In this document: in pieces, positions 44,704 to 53,975 of the stretch
How positions within the stretch are numbered: position 1 is the first letter of the stretch
Layout: the number at the start of each line of letters is the position of its first letter
DNA from: Corallococcus macrosporus
GTDB taxonomy: Bacteria; Myxococcota; Myxococcia; Myxococcales; Myxococcaceae
Length of the DNA: 64,000 nucleotides
Assembly (NCBI RefSeq): GCF_017302985.1
Contig: NZ_JAFIMU010000004.1
Location: forward strand, 1-64,000
Direction of reading: 5' to 3'
Notes under the pieces: generated by a model
Seen by the model: only the letters and a program-made list of their open reading frames with translations
Database searches by the model: none
What the model was told of the DNA's origin: nothing
Position numbers and translations under genes: made by a program

Positions 44704-45735
44704 ATGGAGCGCGTCCCCATCCCCACCCGCCTGTACCTCCAGGACGGACAGGCCATGCTCCAGACGGCGCGGCTGCCTGCCGCGGTCTACGAAGCGCCCT
44801 TCCTGTCCGACGGCCTGCGCCAGGCCCTGTCGGAAGCAGAGGCGGCACGCTCCGCCGTGTCGTGTCCGGTGAAGGACCTGCCGGAGGAGGGGGCACTGCC
44901 GGCGGGCCTCATCTTCCACGTCTCGAGGTGCGGGAGCACGCTGGTGACCCAGATGCTGGGGACACTCCCGGGGGTGAGGGGCGTGAGCGAACCGGAGGCG
45001 CTGTCGCTCTACCTGCTTCATTGCGCCCAGGGCGCCTGCGCCTTCGACGCGGAGGTGTTCCGCCGGTTGATCAAGGCCTTCGGGCGGGGAGCCGCGCCTG
45101 GGGGGCGGTATGTGATCAAGTTCTCGTCATGGAACCTGCTGTTCCTGGACCGCATCCTCGCCGCCCTGCCAGAGGTGCCCTGGGTGTTCCTGACGCGGGA
45201 CGCGACGGAGGTGATGGCGTCCAACTTCCGGAACCCTTCCGCGCCGTTGCGGTGGTACCGGAGCCGGGAGCCGTGGTTCAAGACGTGTTTCCCGGATTGG
45301 CCCGGCGACGCGCCGGACGCGCCTGAAGCGTTCTTCGCGGGGTGTCTGGCGCGCTACACGCGGAAGGCACGGGAGCACGAAGGGCCTCGGTGCTTGTGGG
45401 TGGACTACGCGAGCCTGCCCGGCATGGTGCACAGCCACCTCCTGGCCCACTTTGGCTTGGAGGTGGATGCGGCGCAGCGGGCGCGGATGGCCGAGAAGGG
45501 CCGCTACCGGGCGAAGGGCGACACGCGGCAGCCCTTCGTGCCCGACGGGGCGGCGAAGCGGGCGGAAGCCACGGAGGCCATCCGGGAGGCGGTGAAGCGG
45601 TGGCTCCCACCACCTGCGGGTCCCGCTCCGGAATCAGGCCGGGCGGATGGCAGGCAGGCTTGCGGTCACAGGACGCGGGTGGTGAATTCCGCCCCTTCCG
45701 ATGAGCGCTCCCCTCCAGACCGTCCCCGCTCCTGA
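44704..45735 (+). CDS. Sulfotransferase family protein
   Basis: The 343-residue protein has the PAPS-binding loop FHVSRCGSTLVTQML (about residues 71-85) and the 3'-phosphate motif LTRDATEVMASNF with Arg165 and Ser173. The family transfers a sulfuryl group from PAPS to a hydroxyl or amine. One base separates it from the JmjC oxygenase gene. The last 40 residues are Pro/Arg-rich and less conserved-looking, and its last 35 bases overlap the start of the GT39 gene. Confidence 0.87.
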   Translation: MERVPIPTRLYLQDGQAMLQTARLPAAVYEAPFLSDGLRQALSEAEAARSAVSCPVKDLPEEGALPAGLIFHVSRCGSTLVTQMLGTLPGVRGVSEPEALSLYLLHCAQGACAFDAEVFRRLIKAFGRGAAPGGRYVIKFSSWNLLFLDRILAALPEVPWVFLTRDATEVMASNFRNPSAPLRWYRSREPWFKTCFPDWPGDAPDAPEAFFAGCLARYTRKAREHEGPRCLWVDYASLPGMVHSHLLAHFGLEVDAAQRARMAEKGRYRAKGDTRQPFVPDGAAKRAEATEAIREAVKRWLPPPAGPAPESGRADGRQACGHRTRVVNSAPSDERSPPDRPRS

Positions 45736-47767
45736 CCCCTTCCGGACGAAGCTCGACGGCCTGATCCTCGTGGCGCTGGTGGTATGGGGGCTCGCGCAGC
45801 TGGCGCCGCACCTGGCCCATCCCGCCATCTACAACTGGGACGAGGCGATGCATCAGGCCGCCGCGCGCGGCACGCACGACACCTTCTTCACGCCGCACAT
45901 CTACAAGGACCCGCTCTACCCGAGCGACATCCGGCACTGGTGGGCCGCGAACGTCTGGATGCACAAGCCCACGGGCCCTTTCTGGTTCGGGGCGCTGATG
46001 ATGCACGTCGTGGGGGTGACGCCGCTGGCACTGCGGCTGGCGTCGCTGCTGGGCCACCTGGCCGCGGGCGTCGCCATCTACCTCATCGCCCGGCGGCCCG
46101 CGGGGCGGCTGTGGGCCACGCTGGGCGCGGTGGGCTTCCTGGCGCTGCCCTTCGGCTGGCAGCTCGTGCAGGGGCGCTTCTTCGGCGACGTGACGGACTG
46201 CACCCTGGCGGGCTGCAACGCCCTGGCGGTGGCGCTGCTCTTCCACGCTGCCCGGGAGAACTCCTGGCGCTGGGGGCTGGCGGCGGGCGGGGTCGTGGGG
46301 CTGGGCTTCCTCTGCAAGACGGGGCTCGCGCTGACCCCGCTGGGCGTGGCCGCGACGCTGTGGGCCTTGAGCCGGCTGCGCTTCTGTCCAGGCCCGAGGC
46401 TCGGCACGGTGGTGGCCATGATGGCCGCGGCCGGTGTGGTGGCCGCGCCGTGGAGCCTCTACTCCGCGTGGCGCTGGCCGGAGCTGCACGACCTGGAGTC
46501 GCGCGTCACGCGCGCGCACCTCTTCCATGATCCGACCGTGGACGTGGGGCCCTGGCGCCGCCCGTTCGACGCCGTCCTCAACGAGGTCAACCGCACGAGC
46601 CTCCAGCCCCTCGCGAACGTGCTGCCGTTGATGGCCTTCTGCTGGCTGCTGGTGCGCGCCGTGCGCAAGCGGGACATGGAGACGGTGGGGCTCGCGCTCT
46701 GGATTGGCGCGACGTGGCTCGTGCTGTCGCTGGGCACGGTGAAGGTCCCGGCCATCGCGTGGGGGGCCGTGCCCGCGGTGCTCGCCGCGCTGGCCATCGC
46801 GGGCTCGGACGCGTGGCGCCATCCGGTGCTCGCGGCCCTGCTGCTCGCGGGGCTCGGCACGCCGCTGGCCATCGAGCACCTGCCCGTCCTGACCCGGCTG
46901 CGCGAGTCGCTGCCCGCGACCTGGGACCAGACGCGGACCCTCCCGGGGCTCGCCGAGGGGCTGGTGCTGTCCGTCTGCGCGGCGGTGCTGACGGCCATCG
47001 TCTTCCGGCTGGCCCGCAGGCCCCGGTGGATGACCGTGGGAATGGGCGTCGCGGCGTCGGCGGTGCTCGCCTGGCACCTGGCCATCACGCTGCCGGTGGA
47101 GAAGGCGCGCTACCTGGAGGAGCACGTCGACGAGCTGTACGTCACCTATTCGCGCGAAGTGGGTCTGGCCATCTCCCGGCACACGCCGAAGCGCAGCGTC
47201 CTCTTCGCCGCGCTGGATACGGATCCGCCGCTCAGCTTCGAGAACCTGAACCTCATGTTCTACAGCGGCCGCATGACGTACCGGCGGGCGCCGGACGTGC
47301 CGCTCGCGCGTGAGCGGGGCTACCACCCCTATCTCGTCTCGCCCCTCGCGGAGCCCTACGCGCCCGTGCCCGGCGTGCCGCCCCAGGCCGCGCTGCGGGC
47401 CTATGACCTGGAGGCGCCGCTGCCCCAGCCCGCGCCCCTGCCGGACGGCCTCACGCCGCTGTCCGTGCGCCAGGGGAACCTGGAGGTGCTCGGGTTCGCT
47501 TCCCGTGGCGTGGGCCATGGCCGTGGGCGCTACGCCTTCTATGCGCGGGCGCTCGGCCCGCTCCAGCCGCTGCGTGTCACCTTCCACGGCCCGGACGGCA
47601 TCGTGGAGCGGGTGCTGGACCCAGGCTCGACGTTGCGTGGCCCGCAGGCCCTGCGAGGCGCGGCGTGGTTCATCCTGCCCACGGTGGGGCCCGCCCTCTC
47701 GAAGGTGACGCACCTGGAGTTCGGCGCCGTGGGGCAGCGCGTGGCCATCCCCTCACGGACGCCCTGA
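45701..47767 (+). CDS. GT39/ArnT-like membrane glycosyltransferase
   Basis: The 688-residue protein has about 10-12 membrane helices in its first 450 residues and a C-terminal non-membrane domain. The first periplasmic loop has the acidic motif IYNWDEAMHQAAARG (Asp-Glu, as in PMT/ArnT enzymes) and the WMHKPTGPFWF segment. It uses a polyprenyl-phosphate-linked sugar to glycosylate lipid or protein on the periplasmic side. It overlaps the sulfotransferase by 35 bp. The C-terminal domain (about 500-688) is beta-rich. It ends with a 42-bp gap to the convergent DNRLRE gene. Confidence 0.9.
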   Translation: MSAPLQTVPAPDPFRTKLDGLILVALVVWGLAQLAPHLAHPAIYNWDEAMHQAAARGTHDTFFTPHIYKDPLYPSDIRHWWAANVWMHKPTGPFWFGALMMHVVGVTPLALRLASLLGHLAAGVAIYLIARRPAGRLWATLGAVGFLALPFGWQLVQGRFFGDVTDCTLAGCNALAVALLFHAARENSWRWGLAAGGVVGLGFLCKTGLALTPLGVAATLWALSRLRFCPGPRLGTVVAMMAAAGVVAAPWSLYSAWRWPELHDLESRVTRAHLFHDPTVDVGPWRRPFDAVLNEVNRTSLQPLANVLPLMAFCWLLVRAVRKRDMETVGLALWIGATWLVLSLGTVKVPAIAWGAVPAVLAALAIAGSDAWRHPVLAALLLAGLGTPLAIEHLPVLTRLRESLPATWDQTRTLPGLAEGLVLSVCAAVLTAIVFRLARRPRWMTVGMGVAASAVLAWHLAITLPVEKARYLEEHVDELYVTYSREVGLAISRHTPKRSVLFAALDTDPPLSFENLNLMFYSGRMTYRRAPDVPLARERGYHPYLVSPLAEPYAPVPGVPPQAALRAYDLEAPLPQPAPLPDGLTPLSVRQGNLEVLGFASRGVGHGRGRYAFYARALGPLQPLRVTFHGPDGIVERVLDPGSTLRGPQALRGAAWFILPTVGPALSKVTHLEFGAVGQRVAIPSRTP

Positions 47768-47809
47768 GCCGGCCGCCACCCTGAACCGTGGCAGCCGGCG
47801 CTCCTCACC

Positions 47810-50161
47810 TCACGGCGTGGCCGGGGGGACGGAGTAGTAGACGATGAGCCGCGGCCAGCGCGCCGAGGTGTTCGAGTACTCGCGCGAGTCGTACGTCGAG
47901 CGGCTTCCCGGCGAGTCGAGCCGCAAGGAGAGCAGCCCGTCCATGGACAGGACCTCCTGCACCACCGGCACCAGCAGCGGGCTCGCGTTGATGCCCGCCT
48001 GCGTGATGTACGGCACGGACCGGGTGGGGAACTGCCAGGAGCCCAGCTCGCAGCTGAAGACGGAGGGCTTGGTGTTCCAGGTGATGCCCGTCTCGCTCCA
48101 GGTGTTGTTGCGAACCCACCGCGTGTAGACGTTGCCGTCCGCGCCGGCCGTGACGTCGCCACCCGTGGACGTGGTCGCGAGGACGACGGAGGCCACCTGG
48201 GCGCCAGGCGGGAGGCCCGCCAGGTTGAAGCGCAGGAAGGTCTCCGCGTCGTCACGGTTCACGGTCAGGCCCATGGACGTGCCCGCGTTCGCGTTCGGGT
48301 TGCTCCACCACACGGAGCTGTCCGCCACCGGGAAGAAGGACGCCGACTCCAGGTGGGACGTCACCTGCGTGTCCCCGGGCTCGAAGTAGCTGACGACCAG
48401 CCGGGGCCGCTCGCTGGTGACGCCGTACTCACGCGAGCGATACACGGTCTTGTAGGCCGACTTCAGGCGGAAGGAGACGAGCCCATCCGAGTCCAGCGCC
48501 TGCTGCACGGGCGCCTTGAGCTTCGCGTCGAAGTTGACGCCCAGCTGCAGGGGCTTCGGCGAGCTGCTGTTGTACCAGAGCCACCAGGAGCCCAGGTCAT
48601 TGCCGGTCACCGCGGGGCGGGTGTTCCAGGTCATGGCCGTCTCGCTCCAGGTGTCGTCCGGCACCAGGTGCGCATAGACGCTGCCGTCGCCGCCGTTCGC
48701 ATAGCCGTCGTAGGCCAGGGCCTCCAGCCGGACCGACGCGATGTGCGCTCCGGCCGGGATGCTGCCCAGGTTGAAGCGCAGGTAGGCCTCGCCCTTCTTG
48801 TCGTCGACCCACAGGTTCTGGTTGGCGCCGTAGCTCGTGTTCGGGTTTTCGGACCAGACGTACGTGTCCGCCTCCGGCTCCAGGACCACCTGCGTGGGCG
48901 CGGACGCGACAGGCGTGGGGCAGGGGGGCGGCACGAAGTAGGAGACGAGGAGCTGGGGCCAGCGCGCCTCCGTGTTCGTGTACTCGCGCGAGTGGTACAG
49001 CGTCCGGTACCCCGGCGAGTCCAGCCGCAGGGAGATCATCCCGTCCGACTCCAGCGCCTGCTGCACGGGCGAGACGAGCTTCGGGCTCGAGTTGATGCCC
49101 ACCTGGGTCGTGTACTGGCCATTGCGGTTCCACAGCAGCCAGGAGCCCAGGTCGTCGCTGGAGGCGGTGGGCTTGTTGTTCCAGGTGATGCCCGTCTCGC
49201 TCCAGGTGTTGTCGGAGACCAGCCGCGTGTAGACGTTGCCGTCCGCGTTGTCATACGCGTAGCCGTCATTGGACGTGGCCACCAGGGACACGGCGACCAC
49301 CTGCGCGTTGTCCGGGACGCTGCCCAGGCCGAAGCGCAGGAATGTCTCCGCCGCGGTCCGGTCCACGGTCAGAGCCGCGCTCTTGCCGTAGTTCGTGGTG
49401 GGGTTGCTCGACAGGACCTGCGCGTCCGCCTGCGGGTAGAGCGCCACGACCTGGAGGTCGGTGGTCACCCGCGGATCACCGGGCTCGAAGTAGTTGATGA
49501 TCAGCCTGGGCCGCTCGCCGGCGACGCTGTATTCACGCGAGCGGTACACCGTGTGGTAGCCCGGGGACATCAGCCGGAAGGACACGAGCCCATCCGAGTC
49601 CAGCGCCTGCTGCACGGGGGCCTTGAGCTTCGGGCTGAAGTTGACGGCCACCTGCAAGGGTTTGGGCGAGGTGTTGGGATTCCACAGCCACCAGGAGCCC
49701 AACCGGTCGCCCGTCACCGCGGGGCGGTTGGACCAGGTCATGCCTGTCTCGCTCCAGGTGTCGTCCGGCACCAGGTGCGCGTAGACGCTGCCGTCACCGC
49801 CGGGGGAACCGCCGTCATAGGCCAGCGCCTGGAGCATGACCGACGCGATGTGGGCGCCGGCCGGGATGGCGCTCAGGTTGAAGCGCAGGTAGGTCTCGTC
49901 CTTGGCGGAGTCGACGTTCAGGTTCTGCGCGGTGCCGTAGTTCACGCCCGGGGTGGTGTACCGGACGAACGTGTCGGCCTCCGGCTCCAGGATGATCTGC
50001 TTGGGCGTGGGAACCGTCATGAGCGGCGTGGCCCGGGCCTGAGCCAACGGGGCTGGCTGCGGCGGTGCTTCGCCGCCACCACAGCCAGGGACGAGCCCCG
50101 CCACGAGCGGCGCGAGGAGAAGGGAACGAAGGGACGGCTTCCACGGGGGTGCGCGATGCAT
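47810..50161 (-). CDS. DNRLRE-repeat lipoprotein with A-B-A'-B' layout
   Basis: From ATG 50161 the protein has 783 residues. The signal MHRAPPWKPSLRSLLLAPLVAGLVPGCGGG has a lipobox ending in Cys. Four DNRLRE-type beta-sandwich domains of about 175 residues follow, each with the signature DTWSET/NTWSET-GITWN. Domains 1 and 3 are alike (VYAHLVPDDTWSET, VNFSPKLKAPVQQALDSDGLVSFRL) and 2 and 4 are alike (GNVYTRLVSDNTWSETGITWN, SREYTNTEARWPQLL). Such domains occur on secreted adhesins and polysaccharide-binding proteins. It is probably anchored in the outer membrane. Confidence 0.9.
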   Translation of the reverse strand: MHRAPPWKPSLRSLLLAPLVAGLVPGCGGGEAPPQPAPLAQARATPLMTVPTPKQIILEPEADTFVRYTTPGVNYGTAQNLNVDSAKDETYLRFNLSAIPAGAHIASVMLQALAYDGGSPGGDGSVYAHLVPDDTWSETGMTWSNRPAVTGDRLGSWWLWNPNTSPKPLQVAVNFSPKLKAPVQQALDSDGLVSFRLMSPGYHTVYRSREYSVAGERPRLIINYFEPGDPRVTTDLQVVALYPQADAQVLSSNPTTNYGKSAALTVDRTAAETFLRFGLGSVPDNAQVVAVSLVATSNDGYAYDNADGNVYTRLVSDNTWSETGITWNNKPTASSDDLGSWLLWNRNGQYTTQVGINSSPKLVSPVQQALESDGMISLRLDSPGYRTLYHSREYTNTEARWPQLLVSYFVPPPCPTPVASAPTQVVLEPEADTYVWSENPNTSYGANQNLWVDDKKGEAYLRFNLGSIPAGAHIASVRLEALAYDGYANGGDGSVYAHLVPDDTWSETAMTWNTRPAVTGNDLGSWWLWYNSSSPKPLQLGVNFDAKLKAPVQQALDSDGLVSFRLKSAYKTVYRSREYGVTSERPRLVVSYFEPGDTQVTSHLESASFFPVADSSVWWSNPNANAGTSMGLTVNRDDAETFLRFNLAGLPPGAQVASVVLATTSTGGDVTAGADGNVYTRWVRNNTWSETGITWNTKPSVFSCELGSWQFPTRSVPYITQAGINASPLLVPVVQEVLSMDGLLSLRLDSPGSRSTYDSREYSNTSARWPRLIVYYSVPPATP

Positions 50162-50365
50162 GCAGTGGCACTCGGGGTCACGCGCGCCGGTCCTTTCCGG
50201 CGCGACACGCATCCCTTGAGCAACCCCTGCGCCAGGGCTTGGACGGCGCAGGAATCCCTGTCACTTCCAGCGCTTGCGCGACGGAGGACCGCGTGACGCC
50301 GCCGGCGGCGGGGAGGAACGTGCCAGAACCGGCACGCGCGCGACGGCGCCCAGCGGACGCGGATG

Positions 50366-52297
50366 TCACGGGCCTCGCGGCGCCAGGATTCCATCCAGGA
50401 GCGCCGGTGTGCCCTCGACCCGACGAAGCCGCGGGTAGCGCAAGCCTCCATGCCAGGGAACAAGGGCGGAGCGGGTGGTCGTGCCCTGGCGCCAGGAGAG
50501 CCGCAAGGGCGTCTGGCGCGCGGTGGCCTTGACGGCGTCCTTCAGCCTTTGCGCGTCGTAGGGGCTCCCGTTCACGGCCGTCACCACCGCGCCGGGCAGC
50601 AGGCCCACCTCGAAGGCCGGCCGCTCCCACTCCACCCGGAGCACCTTTCCATCCTTCGCGAGCGTCACGCCGAGCGAGTCGCCGAGGTCCACGTTCCCGC
50701 TCGCGGCCTCGGCCCGCCGGATGGCGTTCGTGGGTTCCTCGCTCCAGGCGAGCGCGTAGCCGCCCCGCGTGATTCCTTCCAGGGGCGCGGCGTCGCGCGT
50801 CTCTTCAACCCGGGAGCGGAAGAAACCGGACCAGTCGTGGGGCTGGATGTCATTGAGCGTGGTGATGATGTCTTCCAGCGTGTACGTCATCGTCACCTGG
50901 CTGCCCGGGCGCACGCCGAAGAACGCACGAGCGAAGTCATCCAGCGACTTGCGGCCGCCACTGCGCTCGCGGATCAGCGTGTCGGCCTCCAGCCAGATCA
51001 GCTCGCCCTCGGAGTAGGCGTCGAACATGTCGCGCTGCCAGCCCTTCCAGGAGAGCGCCTTGCGGCGCTGCACGATGGCGTCGTTCGTCACGTCCCGGAG
51101 CGGGCGCCAGCGCCGGCCAGGACGGTTGGCCATGGCCGCCGCGGTCGCGGCCAGGTCATCGAGTGCGTCCTCCCGCGTCCACAACCCTGACCGGGTGGTG
51201 AGCACGTCCTGCCAGTAGTAGGTCAATCCCTCGAACACCCAGAGCAGCGAGTCGCGCTCCGGCGTGTTGAAGTCCGGCGTCCACATCTCCGCGGGGCGGC
51301 GGAACAGGCCGTTCCACGAATGGACGAAGCCATGCGCCAGCCGGCCTCGCTGCTCGGGCCGGTCGTTCCAGGTCGTGAAGAAGTCGGCGGGGAGGGCGTT
51401 CTCGCCCGCGCGCAAGTGCTCGAAGTAGCTGGGGCCGAAGCCGTCCGCCAGCCAGACCATCAGGTCGTAATGGTCATGGTGGTGCGAGCCGAAGAGCCGG
51501 TAGGCCTGTCGCACCAGGGACTGGTAGCCCCGGACGAAGCCTGGAGGCGGCTCGAGACTCGCGGCGTCGTCGGCGACGATGTTGACGTGGACCGGGACGG
51601 GGTCCTCGCTCAACAGGATGCGCTTGAAGGCGCGGCCGGCAATCACGGGTGAGTCGATCAGCGTGTCCAGCGTCACCGGCTGGAACCGGACCTCATCGCC
51701 CTCCCGTCGGGCGACGGTCAGCGGCGAGGCGAACTCCCAGGCGGGCGGCAGCTTCACGCTGGCCTCACAGGTGATGCGCCGGGCGTAGTGGCCCGCTGGG
51801 TACAGCACCAGGTTGTGCCATTGCAGGTCCAGCATCGTGGACGTGGCCACCACCGGGCCCACGCGCGGCTCCGTGGCACCAAGGAACTGGAAGTGCACGT
51901 CGATGGACGTCACGCCGGCGGGGATGTTGATGTGGAAGGCCGCGACCTGGACGGCGTCACGGGTCCAGGCAATGACCCGCTTCCCGGCCTGGACCTTCAG
52001 CCCCGCGAGTCCGTCCAGTTGAGCAGTGGGCCCATGGTCCCCGGGAAGCCACTGCGGAAAGAGCAGCGTCAACCGTCGTCCAGGCGTGACCGGAAGGGTC
52101 TCCGTGACGCGGAAGACACCGCGCGCCGTGTCGGTGGCGTCGACGCGCAGCCGGAGGGTGCCGGGGAAGGGCGTGTCTCGCGGCGCCTCGATGGGCGGCG
52201 GCATGGGCGCGGGTTGGGGCAGCGGCCAGGACTGGGACTGCGCATGCGCCGCCGTCGAAACCATCCAGACGGCCACCAGAGCGATAACGAGTGGCAT
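50366..52297 (-). CDS. M61 family peptidase-like protein with altered HExxH
   Basis: The 643-residue exported protein has a signal peptide (LVIALVAVWMVSTAAHAQ). The M61 layout is clear: N-terminal beta domain, catalytic region with DLMVWLADGFG, an active-site helix reading LAHGFVHSWNG, third ligand Glu356 in LLWVFEGLTYY, and a PDZ domain near the C-terminus (LGVTLAKDGKVLRVEWERPAFEVGLLPG). The usual HExxH is H322-G323-F-V-H326: the catalytic Glu is Gly (codon GGC). Both His and the third Glu are kept, so zinc could still bind but peptidase activity is doubtful. ATG 52297 starts the signal peptide. Confidence 0.88.
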   Translation of the reverse strand: MPLVIALVAVWMVSTAAHAQSQSWPLPQPAPMPPPIEAPRDTPFPGTLRLRVDATDTARGVFRVTETLPVTPGRRLTLLFPQWLPGDHGPTAQLDGLAGLKVQAGKRVIAWTRDAVQVAAFHINIPAGVTSIDVHFQFLGATEPRVGPVVATSTMLDLQWHNLVLYPAGHYARRITCEASVKLPPAWEFASPLTVARREGDEVRFQPVTLDTLIDSPVIAGRAFKRILLSEDPVPVHVNIVADDAASLEPPPGFVRGYQSLVRQAYRLFGSHHHDHYDLMVWLADGFGPSYFEHLRAGENALPADFFTTWNDRPEQRGRLAHGFVHSWNGLFRRPAEMWTPDFNTPERDSLLWVFEGLTYYWQDVLTTRSGLWTREDALDDLAATAAAMANRPGRRWRPLRDVTNDAIVQRRKALSWKGWQRDMFDAYSEGELIWLEADTLIRERSGGRKSLDDFARAFFGVRPGSQVTMTYTLEDIITTLNDIQPHDWSGFFRSRVEETRDAAPLEGITRGGYALAWSEEPTNAIRRAEAASGNVDLGDSLGVTLAKDGKVLRVEWERPAFEVGLLPGAVVTAVNGSPYDAQRLKDAVKATARQTPLRLSWRQGTTTRSALVPWHGGLRYPRLRRVEGTPALLDGILAPRGP

Positions 52298-52354
52298 GAC
52301 CACCGTCGTATCCCGGACCCGGCTTGCCGAAAATTTCGAACTCTGGAAGCCTGG

Positions 52355-52371
52355 GTTCGAGGAAATCGAAC
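52355..52371. promoter_or_regulatory. Probable LysR operator at the start of the regulator gene
   Basis: GTTCGA and TCGAAC form an inverted repeat around five bases with T-N11-A geometry and lie directly before the ATG at 52373. A second palindrome, CGAAA-A-TTTCG, lies at 52328-52338. Both are in the 75-bp gap between the divergent M61-like and LysR genes. Confidence 0.6.
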
Positions 52372-52372
52372 G

Positions 52373-53320
52373 ATGCTCCCGCGAATCAACCTGGACATGG
52401 ATGTCTTGCGGACGTTCGTGACGGCCTTCGAGCTGGGCAGCTTCGCCAAGGCCGCCGCGCGGGTGGGCCGTTCGCCATCCGCGGTGAGCTCCCAGTTGCG
52501 CAAGCTGGAGGAGCAGGTGGGCCGCGCGCTGGTGGAGCGCTCCGGGCGAGGCCTGGTCCTGACCGAAGCGGGCGAGGTGTTGCTGGGCTGCGCGCGGCGG
52601 ATCCTCGAACTGAATGACCAGACCGTGGACAGCCTGCGAGGCAGCGAGCTGGAGGGCGAGGTCCGTCTGGGATTGCCGCAGGACTTCGCTGAAACCTGGC
52701 TGCCCCGGGTGCTCAGCACGTTCGCGCGAGCGCATCCGGCGGTGCGCATCGAGGTGCGCACCGAGCGCAACGCCCAGCTCATCCACCACGTCACGACCGG
52801 CAAGCTGGACCTCGCGCTCGCCTGGAGCAGCGGCGTGCGGGGTTGCAGCGAGCGCATCGCCGAGCTGCCGCTCGCATGGATTGGTCAGCGGGGTTGGCAG
52901 CGCACCGGGGGACGTGGCCAGTCGCTGCCGCTCATCGCCTTCGAAGCGCCCTGCGTCTTCCGGAAGGCCTGCACGACCGCCCTGGACCGGAAGGGGCTCG
53001 CCTGGAGGATCGCGTTCGCGAGCCCGAGCCTCGCGGGCCTGTGGGCGGCGGCCGAGGCAGGGCTGGGCGTGACGCTGCGAACAGCCTTCGGCCTGCCCAG
53101 GACGCTGGCAGTCCTGGAACCGAAAGCCTCGGGCCTGCCCGCGCTCGGGAGCATCCCGGTGTACCTGCTCAGGGCTGAACGGGAGCCGAGCAAGACCGTG
53201 GCCCAACTGGCGGGCATCCTGCGTGAAGCGCTCGCGCAGGAGCTGGCGACACCCCAGCGGGCACGGCCCCGCCGCTTCAGGACGCGCGAGGCCGGACGAA
53301 CTTCCACGCGAGGGGCATGA
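52373..53320 (+). CDS. LysR family transcriptional regulator
   Basis: The 315-residue regulator has the winged helix MDVLRTFVTAFELGSFAKAAARVGRSPSAVSSQLRKLEEQ and a binding domain from LEGEVRLGLPQDFAETWLPRVL. It is divergent from the M61-like gene with inverted repeats between them, so that gene is the probable target. Its 3' end overlaps the convergent bioY gene by 44 bp. Confidence 0.95.
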   Translation: MLPRINLDMDVLRTFVTAFELGSFAKAAARVGRSPSAVSSQLRKLEEQVGRALVERSGRGLVLTEAGEVLLGCARRILELNDQTVDSLRGSELEGEVRLGLPQDFAETWLPRVLSTFARAHPAVRIEVRTERNAQLIHHVTTGKLDLALAWSSGVRGCSERIAELPLAWIGQRGWQRTGGRGQSLPLIAFEAPCVFRKACTTALDRKGLAWRIAFASPSLAGLWAAAEAGLGVTLRTAFGLPRTLAVLEPKASGLPALGSIPVYLLRAEREPSKTVAQLAGILREALAQELATPQRARPRRFRTREAGRTSTRGA

Positions 53321-53870
53321 GCAGTCCCGCGACGGCAGCCTTGATCAGTCCGCCAGGAATGAAGGGAACGAAGCCCTTCTGCAAGGCCGTGGCGAAGTCG
53401 AGCCCGGTCTTCACGCGGAGCCAGGACACTCCAATGGCCAGGATGAGCAGCTGGCCCGCGAGGAAGAGCGGGGCCGCCGTCCACCACCGCCGGTCGTAGC
53501 CGTGGCGCGCCGCTAGGCCCACGAGGAACGCCGCGGGGAGGAAGGCCACCAGGAAGCCGCCGGTCGGCCCGACGAGCGAGCCCCAGCCGCTGGCCCCCTT
53601 CGCGAAGAAGGGCAGCCCCACGGCTCCGAGCAGGAGATACGCGGCCTGCCCGGCCAGCCCCCGTCCCGCTCCGAGCGCCGCCGCCGTGAGGACGACCGCG
53701 AGCGTCTGGCCTGTAATCGGCACCGGGGACCCCGGCACCGGGATGGCCACCTGGGCGAGCAACGCGGTGCAGAGCGCCGCGCCCAGGATGACCGCGCCCT
53801 CCTGCGCGCGCGTGCGGACGAAGCCGTCGGCCAGGACCCGGTGGGGCGATGCGGAGGGGAGGGGAGACAC
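53277..53870 (-). CDS. bioY: Biotin transporter BioY (S component)
   Basis: The 197-residue membrane protein has six predicted helices and the BioY phrases VAIPVPGSPVPITGQTLAVVL, GRGLAGQAAYLLLGAVGLP, GPTGGFLVAFLPAAFLVG and PFIPGGLIKAAVAG. BioY binds biotin and couples to an ECF module; no bioM/bioN is nearby, so it may use a shared module or work alone. The start is uncertain: GTG 53870 is chosen, GTG 53897 is an alternative; there is no ATG that gives the family length. Confidence 0.9.
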   Translation of the reverse strand: MSPLPSASPHRVLADGFVRTRAQEGAVILGAALCTALLAQVAIPVPGSPVPITGQTLAVVLTAAALGAGRGLAGQAAYLLLGAVGLPFFAKGASGWGSLVGPTGGFLVAFLPAAFLVGLAARHGYDRRWWTAAPLFLAGQLLILAIGVSWLRVKTGLDFATALQKGFVPFIPGGLIKAAVAGLLMPLAWKFVRPRAS

Positions 53871-53975
53871 GCGCCGATGCTCGGCGAGGACGCACACCGG
53901 TGCAAGGCTGCCGGTGCCCACGGACGTCGTGAAACGGCTACGTTCCCGGACCTCTCGTGGTCGGAGGCTTCTCCT

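Noticed and set aside
44805..44814. CCTGTCCGAC inside the sulfotransferase gene as a third copy of the palindrome
   Set aside because: Only one arm is present and it is coding, so it is a chance half-site.
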